Assembly (NCBI GenBank): GCA_002347365.1
Contig: DDWT01000032.1
Coordinates: 34,264 to 98,263 of the forward strand
DNA: 64,000 nucleotides
Reading direction: 5' to 3'
Source: Actinobacteria bacterium UBA2279
GTDB lineage: Bacteria > Actinomycetota > Coriobacteriia > Anaerosomatales > Anaerosomataceae
Numbering within the stretch: position 1 is the first letter of the stretch; each line of letters opens with the position of its first letter. The notes under the pieces are model-generated. The model ran no database searches. It had not been told where the DNA came from and saw only the letters and a program-made list of their open reading frames with translations. The translations under genes were made by a program, and so were the position numbers. This document shows, in pieces, positions 35,944 through 44,457 of this stretch.

Positions 35944-36310
35944 GCCCCAGGCCGCGGTTCGCGCATATCGTGAAGAAGCACTGCAGGCTCATCATCTCGT
36001 CGGCGTTGGTCGGCGATCCGGTATAGCGCGTGCGCGCGTAGTCGTTGATCTCGGCCAGCTCTTCAGGTGAGACCGCATTGAGCTTGGCGGCCATCTCGCG
36101 CACGGTCTCGGGTGGCAGCCATTCTGTGGTGAGACTCACCTCGGTGACCTCGAAGACGACGTCCCAGTACACCTTGCCGCGGAAAGAGCCGTCGTTGCCG
36201 CTGAACAACCCGCCACAAAGCTCGATCCCGGCGTTGAAGAACGCGCGCTCGTCCTCCTCGGTCAGCATGACGTCGTCCGACGAACGCGACGCATACGTGT
36301 CCAGGCCCAT
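35927..36310 (-). CDS. Hypothetical protein
   Basis: A 127-residue acidic soluble protein. It begins MGLDTYASRSSDD, a start seen in small uncharacterised bacterial proteins, and contains the aromatic GKVYWDVVFEVTEVSL strand region and a conserved-looking SLQCFFTICANRGLGLIGWF end. Its 3' end overlaps the HemW-like gene by 17 bp on the opposite strand. No function assigned. Confidence 0.65.
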   Translation of the reverse strand: MGLDTYASRSSDDVMLTEEDERAFFNAGIELCGGLFSGNDGSFRGKVYWDVVFEVTEVSLTTEWLPPETVREMAAKLNAVSPEELAEINDYARTRYTGSPTNADEMMSLQCFFTICANRGLGLIGWF

Positions 36311-36383
36311 GGCAGACCTCCCTCGCGCTTACTACTATACGCGCAGGTCAGGCGGTGGCACGATGATCTCGTAAGGGGGATTC

Positions 36384-37019
36384 ATGTACACCGCGCTGAT
36401 CGCAGCAGTGTTCGCGTCAACGGCAACGGCCTATCTCATCGGCTATGCGTTCGTCGCGCCCCGAGAAGCGTTCGTTCGCACCCGTTTTGGCATCTACGTG
36501 CTTGTGGCCATGGGACTCACGTTCATGCTCCTGCCACCGCAGATGACGAGTCTGGATGCACTGACCGGTGCACTGGGCGCGCAGCTGCCCCCGGCCATCC
36601 ACAACGCGCTTGGCGTGCCGGAGGGGTTCAGCCCCGGAGTCTACCTGGCGGTGTGGATCGTGCTGCTGATCGCGGGCTTCCTTGCCGGCTTGCGCGTCTG
36701 GGACGCGGGCAAGCCCGGCTGGCGCCCGGGGACGCGGGCGACCTCGGAATCGGCAGTGGAGCGGGTACAGGGACTGTTGCCGCTCGCCGGATCGCTGGAC
36801 GAGGTCTTCGAGATGCTCGCCAAGTCACCGCTTTCCATGCGTGACATCGAGTTCATCGAGCCGCAGTTGCTACTCGCCGGTGCGCGGTTCTCCGCCCAAC
36901 TGCCCGACAAGCGCAGCGATGCCTTCAGCATGGTGTCCAAGCGCGTGCCGATGTCCATCGCCGTGCGCGTGACCGAGCTGCTGCAGCAGGGCGCTGCCGA
37001 GAAGACCTCGGCCCGCTAG
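36384..37019 (+). CDS. Membrane protein, paralogue of the protein at 38473
   Basis: A 211-residue protein with an N-terminal membrane helix, a second helix at about residues 30-50, a third near 88-110, then a cytoplasmic helical domain. The segment TAYLIGYAFVAPREAFVR closely resembles AAYLVGHAFVASRGSFLR in the later gene, so the two are duplicates. ATG 36384 follows AAGGGGG. It opens a four-gene same-strand cluster. Function unknown. Confidence 0.75.
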   Translation: MYTALIAAVFASTATAYLIGYAFVAPREAFVRTRFGIYVLVAMGLTFMLLPPQMTSLDALTGALGAQLPPAIHNALGVPEGFSPGVYLAVWIVLLIAGFLAGLRVWDAGKPGWRPGTRATSESAVERVQGLLPLAGSLDEVFEMLAKSPLSMRDIEFIEPQLLLAGARFSAQLPDKRSDAFSMVSKRVPMSIAVRVTELLQQGAAEKTSAR

Positions 37020-37082
37020 CCCACCGGCTGCTGTCTGCGAGCCGCATGGCCGAAGGGTATACTCAAGCCAGGAGGGGACGGT

Positions 37083-37703
37083 TTGGGTCGAGCTCAGCAG
37101 CAGCGTTTCTGTACCGCGTGCGGACGTCCGCTTTTTGCGGGCACAAGGTTCTGCACGTACTGCGGCGCTGCCGTACCGGCTCCCCGGAAGTCCCCCTATC
37201 GCATCTTCAAAGTCCTCGTCCCCGTGTGGCTCGTGCTGCTTGTGCTCGCCGTCGCCGTCGGCGTTGGCAGCGGCGTCCTGAACGCGGCGATCCACTCAGA
37301 AGACCTCGAGGGCACGCACGCGGGAGACGCTATAGGGCGCTACGGCGAGCCGCCGGCGTTCTGGCTCTCCGACGGTCCCGGGACACCCGGCGATAACGAC
37401 TACCTCCGCATCGAGCAGTGGGTCTACCCCGACCAGGGCGTGATCCTGCACTTCCACGACGGCCGTCTGCTGGCCACCGAGCAGGTCACCTTCAGCGAGG
37501 AGGTGGCGCGCACGAACGTCTCGCCCACCTCGCTTTCGAGGTGGATGCGCCAAAGCGACGTGGAGGGCATGCTTTCCGAGAAGGGCACGCTGCTGCCGGG
37601 CGTGGACACCCCCTATGACGGGCTCGAGGCCTTCGCGTACCCGCGCAATCACCTGCTGATCGGCTACCTGGACGGCAAGTTCTTCTCGGCACAGACGTAT
37701 TAG
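37083..37703 (+). CDS. Zinc-ribbon membrane protein
   Basis: A 206-residue protein starting with a cytoplasmic double-CxxC zinc ribbon (FCTACGRPL ... FCTYCGA), then one membrane helix (VLVPVWLVLLVLAVAVGVGSG), then an external beta-rich domain of about 140 residues. This layout is common in Gram-positive envelope proteins. TTG 37083 follows AGGAGGGGAC. It is followed 12 bp later by another membrane-anchored protein. Function unknown. Confidence 0.75.
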   Translation: MGRAQQQRFCTACGRPLFAGTRFCTYCGAAVPAPRKSPYRIFKVLVPVWLVLLVLAVAVGVGSGVLNAAIHSEDLEGTHAGDAIGRYGEPPAFWLSDGPGTPGDNDYLRIEQWVYPDQGVILHFHDGRLLATEQVTFSEEVARTNVSPTSLSRWMRQSDVEGMLSEKGTLLPGVDTPYDGLEAFAYPRNHLLIGYLDGKFFSAQTY

Positions 37704-37715
37704 GGGGGGCAGACG

Positions 37716-38456
37716 ATGCAGTACGTGGCCATAGTCGCAGTGGTCTTCATCATGGTGACGAGCCTCGTGGCCGGGGGCATAGCCGGGCGCAAGGGGTTTG
37801 AGAAGGCGACCGACCGCAACACCGGCATCTCCAAGGTCTCATCCGACGAGTTCCAGACGGCCGACCTCAACAAGATCCAGAGAGACGACCGTCAGGGGCA
37901 GGTGGAGGTGGCGGTCGCCATCGCCGAGGTCGCGTTGAGCGCACAGAGCATCGCCGCGCCGGGGGTGTCACCCAACCCCCTCAAGATCGGGTTCTCCGAC
38001 GGCATGACCATCGGCAGCTATGTGGCCAGCGTGGCCGACAGGGTGGGGAGCGACCCTTCGGCCGGAGCGCAGGGTGCGCCCTCGAATGCCGCGCCAGCGG
38101 GCGACGCGGGACCAAAGCCGCTGCCGGGCGATAGCGGCGTGGACGTCGCCACCGCGCCCGATGACTACTACGTGGGCTGGTACTTCACATACGAGGGCAG
38201 GCGTTACATCAAGGTGACGACGGTGGCCGACTTCCAGAAGGTGAGCACTGTCGAGCAAGTGATGGGGTTTGGCTACCCGGAGGACCCCGTCAAGAAGGTG
38301 GCGCTCACCAAGGCCTCGTGGAGCCAGGCCGATCCAACGTTCCTCATCGGCGACAACGTCACATCATGGTCCGAGGACGCAGGAGAACGCGGTATCCTTG
38401 GCGGTGTGGAGTACTACTTCAGCTTGAGCATGAACATACCGCAGAAGTACCGCTGA
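37716..38456 (+). CDS. Membrane-anchored protein of unknown function
   Basis: A 246-residue protein with one N-terminal membrane helix (YVAIVAVVFIMVTSLVAGGIAG), a helical region, a low-complexity Pro/Ala/Gly linker at residues 105-140, and a C-terminal beta-rich domain (YYVGWYFTYEGRRYIKVT). It lies between the zinc-ribbon gene and the second paralogue. ATG 37716 follows a G-rich box. Confidence 0.7.
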   Translation: MQYVAIVAVVFIMVTSLVAGGIAGRKGFEKATDRNTGISKVSSDEFQTADLNKIQRDDRQGQVEVAVAIAEVALSAQSIAAPGVSPNPLKIGFSDGMTIGSYVASVADRVGSDPSAGAQGAPSNAAPAGDAGPKPLPGDSGVDVATAPDDYYVGWYFTYEGRRYIKVTTVADFQKVSTVEQVMGFGYPEDPVKKVALTKASWSQADPTFLIGDNVTSWSEDAGERGILGGVEYYFSLSMNIPQKYR

Positions 38457-38472
38457 GCGCCGGAGGCGTATC

Positions 38473-39042
38473 TTGGTCGGGATCCTCGTTGGAGTCGCCG
38501 TGCTTTCGGGTGCGGCGGCGTATCTCGTCGGACACGCGTTCGTCGCGTCACGCGGCTCGTTTCTGCGTTCGATGACCGGCGGTATCGTGCTCGCCGGCTG
38601 CGTGCTGTTCGCCCTGCTCGTTCCGCCCACACTTCTCAGCCTTGCCGAGACGAACGCGATCGCTCCCGGCCTCTACCGCCTGCTGTGGGTGGGCCTGATG
38701 AGCGCGGGGCTTCTCGGCGGAATGCGCGCGTGGCGCCTGGCCGGACGCATGCAAGGAATCAGCTCGTTCACGCTGGACGAATCGCCGGTCAGCCGCGCCG
38801 AGAGCGCACTGCTGCTCGCCGACTCACTTACCGCCGCGCTCGACGTGCTGGGACGTGAGAACGTGAGTGCGAAGGATGCCGAGCGACTCGCGGGCAAGAT
38901 CAGCACGATAGGCGCGCGCTACTGGTTCCAGCTGCCCGAGAAGGACAGCGAGGTCTACCGCCTGGTGTCCGGCTATGTTCCGGCTGCCATCGCAGCGAGC
39001 ATCACCGGGTCGCTGCTCAAAGGCGCGGCACGCAAGAAGTAG
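38473..39042 (+). CDS. Membrane protein, paralogue of the protein at 36384
   Basis: A 189-residue protein with the same plan as the 211-residue protein at the head of the cluster: two N-terminal helices, a third helix near residue 75, and a soluble helical domain with ARYWFQLPEKDSEVYRLVSGYVP matching ARFSAQLPDKRSDAFSMVSKRVP (compared in parts). TTG 38473 follows CGGAGG. Probably two subunits of one complex. Function unknown. Confidence 0.72.
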   Translation: MVGILVGVAVLSGAAAYLVGHAFVASRGSFLRSMTGGIVLAGCVLFALLVPPTLLSLAETNAIAPGLYRLLWVGLMSAGLLGGMRAWRLAGRMQGISSFTLDESPVSRAESALLLADSLTAALDVLGRENVSAKDAERLAGKISTIGARYWFQLPEKDSEVYRLVSGYVPAAIAASITGSLLKGAARKK

Positions 39043-39072
39043 GGGATTCAGGGTGAGGGTCAGGCGAATCGC

Positions 39073-40146
39073 TCATTCCCAAGTGAGTCGTTCCTTGAGG
39101 TCGTTCAGGTTGTGATGCGGCAGAAGTCCGTCACGCTGAAGTCGCCCCACGACGATGCCTGGTGCGATGTCTATCGAGTCCGCAAAGGCGACGATGCGCG
39201 CTTTGGTGGGGTGCCCGCCCGCCAGGAATCCCACGTATGCGACCTGTGGGATCAACATGTTCGCCGCAAAGTCGTTGGCGCGTTTCTCGGCGGCAGGGTC
39301 CTTGTCCAGGTCGCAGATGCTCCTGTGCTGGCGGTCATCGAGCAGCAGGTGACCCGCCTCGTGGTAGAGGCTGAACCACACCTGGTCCGCAGTCTTGTAG
39401 CGCAGGCCCAGCTCGATCACCGCCCGTGTGCGTGATGCCCACCAGCTGGCGGCATGGCAACGGGTCTTCGGAAGATCCGGAACGAACACGACGGCGACAC
39501 CGGCGGCGGCACACTCGCATGTGATCGCGTCTTGCCACACGTTGGCACCCGCGCGGCTGAGCGGCCGGAGTCGCTCCAGCGCGGCCTGGAACCGGCGCTC
39601 GCTGAAGGGCTCTGTCTGGATGGACTCGGCTGCAATCTCGCCGGCGCGTATCCAGGCTGCGATCGCCGGCGTCGCGGGTGTGTACGCTGTGCTCATGCGG
39701 GCGGCGAGGCGACGGGGAGAGCCCCAGTAGGTTCTGAAGGCATCCACGGACGACACGCCAAAGTAGCCGAGCACGTCCTCGGGACCCGCGTCCTGCGCGA
39801 TGAAGCCGCGCTTGGCCATCTCCTTCAGGGGGAACGAGGCAGCCCACTCGGTCTGGGCGTCAAGCTCCTGCTGCTGGCGCTGCCGCGCGAGGAGATCCCG
39901 ATACTGCGCCTCGGCAGCGTTCCAGAACGAGGACGGTGCTCCCAGCACGCGCTCCAGCTCGATCGCTGTCTCGTGCGTGAGGGGGGCTTTGCCGTTCACC
40001 AGTTGGCTCACGAATTTCTCGCTCTTGCCGAGCCGGACGGCGAAGTCGGTCTGTGTGATGCCGCGATCATCGAGGATCTCGCGGATCGTCTCGCCGGGCG
40101 CCACGGGAACATCCGGTGTCCAGCGATATGCGGTGTCAGTCGCCAT
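39073..40146 (-). CDS. higA: HigA-type antitoxin with ImmA/IrrE peptidase domain
   Basis: A 357-residue protein. Residues 1-90 are a HigA-type helix-turn-helix (GETIREILDDRGITQTDFA). The C-terminal half is an ImmA/IrrE-like zinc peptidase domain with HEAGH in SLYHEAGHLLLDD and a downstream Glu/Asn-rich region. The gene overlaps the toxin gene's stop by 11 bp. The peptidase part could itself mediate antitoxin turnover or regulate release. Two operator-like repeats lie before the toxin gene. Confidence 0.86.
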   Translation of the reverse strand: MATDTAYRWTPDVPVAPGETIREILDDRGITQTDFAVRLGKSEKFVSQLVNGKAPLTHETAIELERVLGAPSSFWNAAEAQYRDLLARQRQQQELDAQTEWAASFPLKEMAKRGFIAQDAGPEDVLGYFGVSSVDAFRTYWGSPRRLAARMSTAYTPATPAIAAWIRAGEIAAESIQTEPFSERRFQAALERLRPLSRAGANVWQDAITCECAAAGVAVVFVPDLPKTRCHAASWWASRTRAVIELGLRYKTADQVWFSLYHEAGHLLLDDRQHRSICDLDKDPAAEKRANDFAANMLIPQVAYVGFLAGGHPTKARIVAFADSIDIAPGIVVGRLQRDGLLPHHNLNDLKERLTWE

Positions 40147-40480
40147 GGTAGTCGGTCACCTCCATGATCTCGATCGAAGTCACAGCGGTCCAGTCAAGTC
40201 CTCCGTCGGGTTTGGTGGGAGGCGGGTTCTCCCTGGGGCGAAACACCAGGCGGAGACCTCCACGGACGTCCACGGCCAACTGGCCGGCCCGATCCCCGTA
40301 CAGTTCATGGCAGCGTCCGGACAGTGTGCGCATCACGTCCAGGGAGTCGGCGGCTGCAAGTTCTGTCATGCGATGCACCAAGGCCTTTGATGCTTCCGCT
40401 CCGTATGCCTGAGTCCGACCCTTAGCTGCAGCGAGATCCCCCTCGAGCTTCTTCGTCCTGAAGAAGACTTCCACGCACAC
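40136..40480 (-). CDS. higB: HigB/RelE-type toxin
   Basis: A 114-residue RelE-superfamily ribonuclease toxin, with the pattern LSGRCHELYGDRAGQLAVDV and GLRLVFRP that places it with HigB (plasmid maintenance killer) proteins. Toxin-first order is typical of higBA. Start is GTG 40480 or the GTG two codons later; GGAG precedes both. Confidence 0.85.
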   Translation of the reverse strand: MCVEVFFRTKKLEGDLAAAKGRTQAYGAEASKALVHRMTELAAADSLDVMRTLSGRCHELYGDRAGQLAVDVRGGLRLVFRPRENPPPTKPDGGLDWTAVTSIEIMEVTDYHGD

Positions 40481-40491
40481 TCCATCGCAGA

Positions 40492-40535
40492 TTTACTGAT
40501 ACGGTAAAGATAGCAGTATTTACCGATGAGGTAAA
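40492..40535. promoter_or_regulatory. Two HigA operator-like palindromes
   Basis: TTTACTGATACGGTAAA (40492-40508) and TTTACCGATGAGGTAAA (40519-40535) share the pattern TTTAC-N7-GTAAA and repeat 27 bp apart, just upstream of the toxin start. HigA proteins bind such sites. Inferred. Confidence 0.65.
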
Positions 40536-40667
40536 GACTGGCGTGAGCGCAGGTGCTCACCAGGCAGCATGATGCGAACTTCGGCGACGGTTCGGCCCAT
40601 ACAGCACCCGAAGTTGTGGGGTTTCGCCTGATAACCCTGTTGCTGCGAAGTCCGCCGACCTCGCCGC

Positions 40668-40988
40668 CTATGCTGCCCGGGAGGCGATGGCCTCGGCCAC
40701 CTCCGTTGCTGATGCGCCGAGGGTAAGCAATGACTTCACCAGCAGATCGAGGGAGACCGTGGCGTCGGCCGCCTCCATCTTCGCCACGCGGGACTGGCTT
40801 GAGTGCAGGCGGACGGCGACTTGGGTCTGGGTCCAACCGCGCTCAGTGCGGAGTGCGCGCAGGTGATCTGCGAGCCCAAGCTTCATCGCGATGAAGGCGC
40901 TCTCGGCAGGACTGAGCTCCAGGAATTCGTCGACTGTGCCCACGCGCCAACCAGCTGCAGTCAGCCGGGCCCGCTTCTTCTCGTCCAT
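40668..40988 (-). CDS. XRE-family HTH antitoxin without adjacent toxin
   Basis: A 106-residue HigA2-like regulator with HTH LRTERGWTQTQVAVRLHSSQ near residues 46-65. ATG 40988 was chosen over 40994; GAGGG precedes. Such proteins usually follow a RelE toxin, but the frame upstream holds none. A 7-bp inverted repeat upstream is a likely self-operator. It may be an orphan left after toxin loss. Confidence 0.78.
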   Translation of the reverse strand: MDEKKRARLTAAGWRVGTVDEFLELSPAESAFIAMKLGLADHLRALRTERGWTQTQVAVRLHSSQSRVAKMEAADATVSLDLLVKSLLTLGASATEVAEAIASRAA

Positions 40989-41025
40989 GATCAACCCTCG
41001 CTTTCGTTGGTGCTGTCACAGGAGT

Positions 41026-41045
41026 GTATGTCAGATACGACATAC
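41026..41045. promoter_or_regulatory. Palindromic operator of the orphan HTH gene
   Basis: GTATGTC-AGATAC-GACATAC is a perfect 7-bp inverted repeat between the divergent HTH gene and the gene at 41112. It may regulate both. Confidence 0.55.
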
Positions 41046-41111
41046 TCACAACAGTCAGGCAGAATCCAACCGGGTATCAACACGCTAAGCTATCCAGGGG
41101 AGGTAACCCGC

Positions 41112-42179
41112 ATGTCGCTTCACGCCATTCTTGGCCGAGAAGACCCGACGCCGTGGCTGCTCGCATCCGATGAGCCGCAGGCGCGCTGGATCGCGCGTCC
41201 CGATGCCGCCACCCACGCGGAGGTGCTGGCGCATCCGGCCACCGAGCGGCTGCTGGAGATGCTGCCCGCAAGCTGGGAGGAGCCGACCACCGCGAGCGGC
41301 CACAACAAGCCCGAGCTTTCCACCAACGTGCTCGACCTGCTCGCGGAGTTCGGCGTCACCGAGGCCGACGACCCGCGCATCGGCACGCTGCTTGACGGCA
41401 TGCTGGAGCACACCGACGCCGACGGCCGCTTCCTCGCGCACGGCGCGCAGCACGGCGGCCCGCCCGTGTGGGGGTGCGTGCCCTGCGACACGCACGCGAT
41501 CGTCGACGTGCTGGGACGCTTCGGGCGGGCGAGCGATCCGCGTCTGCGCCGCGCGCTCGCAGCCGCCGAGAGCGACCTCATGCCCACCGACCTCGGGCTG
41601 GCGTGGGGATGCCGTCCCGATCCGGCCACCGGCTTTCGCGGCCCCGGCCGCAAGTCAGAGCCCTGCCCGCAGACGACGCTGGAGGCGCTGCGCGCGTTCA
41701 GCTGGCTGCCCGCCGATGAGCGCCCGGCGCAGCTGGCGGAGGTTGCGCACACCGCGCTCGAGGTCTGGCGGCAGCGCGCCACGCGCAAGCCCTACATGAT
41801 GGGGCACGGTCGGCAGTTCAAGACCGTGAAGTGGCCGCCCACCTGGTACGGCGCCTACGAGGTCGTCGACACGCTCGGCCGCCTGCCGGAGCTGTGGCGC
41901 GGCGTGCTGGAGGACCGCGTCTCCATGGCCGAGATAACCGCGTGCCTGCTCGCCTACAACGTGTCGGCCGACGGGCGGGTCACGCCGCTCTCCGCGTTCA
42001 AGGGCTGGGAGTGGCTGAGCCTGGGCGACAAGAAGCAGCCGTCACCGATCGCCACCGCGATGGTGTGGGCGCGTCTGCAGCGCCGCGACTGGCTTGCCGA
42101 GGAGATCGCGGCGGTCGACGTGATGCGCCTGGCGAGCTCCAAGGGCGGCAGCGGGACGCCTATGGCGCCGAGGGTGTAG
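41112..42179 (+). CDS. Alpha/alpha-toroid-like protein of unknown function
   Basis: A 355-residue protein with repeated helical pairs and short motifs such as THAIVDVLGRFG, TTLEALRAFSWL and YGAYEVVDTLGRL, resembling the terpenoid-cyclase/prenyltransferase toroid fold. No DxDD or similar cyclase motif is visible. ATG 41112 follows GGGGAGG. A copy of its last 206 bp is found at 49217-49424. The enzyme type is uncertain. Confidence 0.65.
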   Translation: MSLHAILGREDPTPWLLASDEPQARWIARPDAATHAEVLAHPATERLLEMLPASWEEPTTASGHNKPELSTNVLDLLAEFGVTEADDPRIGTLLDGMLEHTDADGRFLAHGAQHGGPPVWGCVPCDTHAIVDVLGRFGRASDPRLRRALAAAESDLMPTDLGLAWGCRPDPATGFRGPGRKSEPCPQTTLEALRAFSWLPADERPAQLAEVAHTALEVWRQRATRKPYMMGHGRQFKTVKWPPTWYGAYEVVDTLGRLPELWRGVLEDRVSMAEITACLLAYNVSADGRVTPLSAFKGWEWLSLGDKKQPSPIATAMVWARLQRRDWLAEEIAAVDVMRLASSKGGSGTPMAPRV

Positions 42180-42182
42180 GGA

Positions 42183-42217
42183 CTAGCCCAGCAGCTCGCT
42201 GAGGAAGTCGCGTCGCG
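42183..42217. repeat. 35-bp direct repeat, left copy
   Basis: Matches 43703-43737 at 33 of 35 positions. The right copy is the last ten codons plus stop of the ParE gene. The left copy therefore looks like a stub of the same gene end, with the MqsR/MqsA-SocA pair between the two. Confidence 0.75.
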
Positions 42218-42242
42218 GTCTGGTGCTAGGACCACCTGAAAT

Positions 42243-42258
42243 GTTATCATGTGATAAC
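42243..42258. promoter_or_regulatory. Palindromic operator of the MqsR-like operon
   Basis: GTTATCA-TG-TGATAAC is a perfect 7-bp inverted repeat 17 bp before the toxin start. Its 12-bp core recurs before the restriction-modification operon at 56853-56864. Confidence 0.6.
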
Positions 42259-42274
42259 GGAAAGGAACCGGCGC

Positions 42275-42637
42275 ATGGTCGAACGTGCTCAGGTCTCCCT
42301 ATTCTTGGATCAGATGCGAGCATGTGCGACCTGCAACTTCCGACTAGAGCGGCGAACCAAGAACATGGAGACGCTTGCTCAACTTGGTATGACCATCAAG
42401 GATGCGAAGTCTCGCATCCTCAGACTCACGCTCAACGACTACGTGAGCGGTCCCACTCCAAGGTCGGAGAACTCGTCTCAGGAGGCCTGGGTATTCCAAC
42501 TGGAAATCGACGGGGTAGTCATCTACGTGAAAGTGAGCATCCGGCTGGAGCCGGCCCGCTGCTTGTGCGTGTCGTTTCACGAGGCCGAGCGGCCCATGAT
42601 GCGACCTTACGCACAGGAGGCGAAGGGGGAGAGATAA
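42275..42637 (+). CDS. MqsR-family toxin
   Basis: A 120-residue protein resembling MqsR-type RNase toxins, with the order LGMTIKDAKSRILRL (as in MqsR helix regions), VFQLEIDGVVIYVKVSI strands and CVSFHEAERPM. ATG 42275 follows GGAAAGGA; an upstream ATG in the operator is not used. Its TAA shares an A with the next ATG (TAATG). Toxin-first order matches mqsRA. Confidence 0.75.
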   Translation: MVERAQVSLFLDQMRACATCNFRLERRTKNMETLAQLGMTIKDAKSRILRLTLNDYVSGPTPRSENSSQEAWVFQLEIDGVVIYVKVSIRLEPARCLCVSFHEAERPMMRPYAQEAKGER

Positions 42638-43722
42638 TGAAGACACCGCTTGAGTGCTTTGAGTGCGGACATCTGGTCACCCCCACGATCGAGGAGCGGA
42701 TTGAGGTCCTGCCTGTTCGAGGTGAGGATGTTGAGGTCTGCGCCCGGGTCGGGGTGTGCCCCCACTGTGGTGTGGACATGTCTGTGACCGAGCTGGACGA
42801 GGCGACGCTTATCACGGCATTCAACACCTACAGGCAGCGGCACGGACTGCTGGCGCCTGAGGAGATGGTTCGGCTTCGTGAGCGGTACGGGCTTGGTCAG
42901 CGCGCCTTCTCGCTACTCCTTGGCTGGGGAGAGATCACTCTTCATCGGTACGAGAGTGGCTCCCTGCAGGACGCGGCTCATAATGCGCAGTTGCGAATGG
43001 CGGCGGACCCTGCCAACGTCCGAATACTGTTGGAGGCAAACGGGCACCGGCTGACCGTGCGCCAGCGCGCCAAGCTGGAGGTTGCCCTTGGAGCACTCGA
43101 AGCTGGTGGGACGGCGTCGGATGCGTGCTCGTGTGAAGACCGATTCGTCGTCCGAGAGGAACAGGACGCCTACGGGGGATGGCGCAAGCTCGAGGTGTCT
43201 AAGCTGCGCGAGATGATGATCTTCTTCGCGCGATTGCCGGAGATGTTCCCCACCAAGCTGAACAAGCTGCTCTTCTATGCGGACTTCCTGCACTTCAAGA
43301 GGCACGGTGTCTCCATCAGTGGCTCGCCGTATCTGGCGTTCCCGTATGGACCTGTGCCTGATCACTACGGCACGATTCGCGCGGATCTCTGTGAATCCGG
43401 AGCACTCGCGACGCGGGAAGTCTATGGCCCGGATTGGGGGGGCGAGATTCTCACTGCGGAGCGTGCTGTGGACAAGGACTTGTTCACAGCCGAGGAGCTA
43501 GAGACGCTGCAGGAAGTCGCAACGGGTCTTGCCGGGCTCACTGCCTCCAGGATCGCTGAGCTATCCCACAAAGAAGCGGCGTGGTCCAACACGCCGCACA
43601 GGGACATGATCAGCTACGAGTGGGCGAAGGAGCTCAAGGCGATTGGTGCGGATGATGACCAGGCAGATGTCAGCACTCTCGATGTGACTCGAGAAGCGCC
43701 CCCTAACCCAGCAGCTCGCTGA
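42637..43722 (+). CDS. MqsA-like antitoxin fused to SocA/DUF4065 (Panacea) domain
   Basis: A 361-residue protein. Residues 1-45 hold a zinc ribbon (CFECGH ... CPHCGVD), residues 60-120 an MqsA-type HTH (YGLGQRAFSLLLGWGEITLHRYE), and residues 185-330 a SocA/GepA-like DUF4065 (KLNKLLFYADFLHFKRHGVSISG cut to its core, ending SHKEAAW). DUF4065 is the Panacea antitoxin domain that can neutralise diverse toxins. The last residues (NPAAR) are encoded by the 35-bp direct repeat, so the C-terminus was set by the insertion event. Confidence 0.85.
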   Translation: MKTPLECFECGHLVTPTIEERIEVLPVRGEDVEVCARVGVCPHCGVDMSVTELDEATLITAFNTYRQRHGLLAPEEMVRLRERYGLGQRAFSLLLGWGEITLHRYESGSLQDAAHNAQLRMAADPANVRILLEANGHRLTVRQRAKLEVALGALEAGGTASDACSCEDRFVVREEQDAYGGWRKLEVSKLREMMIFFARLPEMFPTKLNKLLFYADFLHFKRHGVSISGSPYLAFPYGPVPDHYGTIRADLCESGALATREVYGPDWGGEILTAERAVDKDLFTAEELETLQEVATGLAGLTASRIAELSHKEAAWSNTPHRDMISYEWAKELKAIGADDDQADVSTLDVTREAPPNPAAR

Positions 43723-44026
43723 GGAAGTCGCGACGCGAGTGCAGGATGCGGAGCACCACGATGGCTGCGTCCGCGGCCCGGTAGAAGACGACATACGGCT
43801 CCACCACGATGAACCGCACGCCTGGCGTGACCAGCTCAAACTCCTCCGGCGACAGCGTGACACCCATATCGGGGAAGTCCGCCAGCCGATCGACTGCTTG
43901 CTGCAGTCGCGACAGCAGGGCGTATGCCGCTGCGACGTCGTGCTCGCTCACGTATGCGAAAGCCGAATCGAGGTCATCGGCCGCAGCCGGTGTGAACCGG
44001 ACGGCGCGCCTACCGTTGGCTGTCAT
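43703..44026 (-). CDS. ParE/RelE-family toxin
   Basis: A 107-residue toxin with the ParE pattern RFTPAAADDLDSAFAYVSEH near the start and VFYRAADAAIVVLRILHSRRD near the end, the usual gyrase- or ribosome-targeting fold. It overlaps its antitoxin by 17 bp. Its last 35 bp are repeated at 42183-42217, and it overlaps the 3' end of the opposing MqsA-SocA gene by 20 bp. Confidence 0.88.
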   Translation of the reverse strand: MTANGRRAVRFTPAAADDLDSAFAYVSEHDVAAAYALLSRLQQAVDRLADFPDMGVTLSPEEFELVTPGVRFIVVEPYVVFYRAADAAIVVLRILHSRRDFLSELLG

Positions 44027-44282
44027 CGACCCGCGTCCTCACGCGATCGAACACGGACGCCGCGTCGAGTAGCGCCTGGCCGCCTTCGATCTGTCGGTCG
44101 GCCGCGAGCAGACGGGCCTGCAACTTCACGCGCGCCTCAGCGCGCTGGTACGCCTCGTAGCTCATGACAACGAGGTCTGCCTCGCCGTTGCGGGTAAGGA
44201 CCACGGGTTCGTCGATGGAGTGGCACAGGTCGGCGAAGCCGGTGTAGTCCTGACGGATCGCTGTGGACGGCTTGATGCGCAT
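44010..44282 (-). CDS. Phd/YefM-family antitoxin
   Basis: A 90-residue antitoxin with the N-terminal DNA-binding segment MRIKPSTAIRQDYTGFADLC and the typical EPVVLTRNGEADLVVMSYE core. ATG 44282 follows CCGGAGG. The variable acidic tail binds the ParE toxin. First gene of the pair. Confidence 0.87.
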   Translation of the reverse strand: MRIKPSTAIRQDYTGFADLCHSIDEPVVLTRNGEADLVVMSYEAYQRAEARVKLQARLLAADRQIEGGQALLDAASVFDRVRTRVDDSQR

Positions 44283-44457
44283 GGGGCGCCTCCGGATTCG
44301 GGCTCTGGTGCGTATGTCATTTAGATATCCGAATTCTATCACCTCCTGCGTGCGTGATGCTGCTTCCGTGATGATGGGCTCCACCGCTATCCGAAGCCTG
44401 ACCGGCATCTATCCGACCACCGATCCCGGTGTCACACCCCTCTGCTACGCTTCTACC

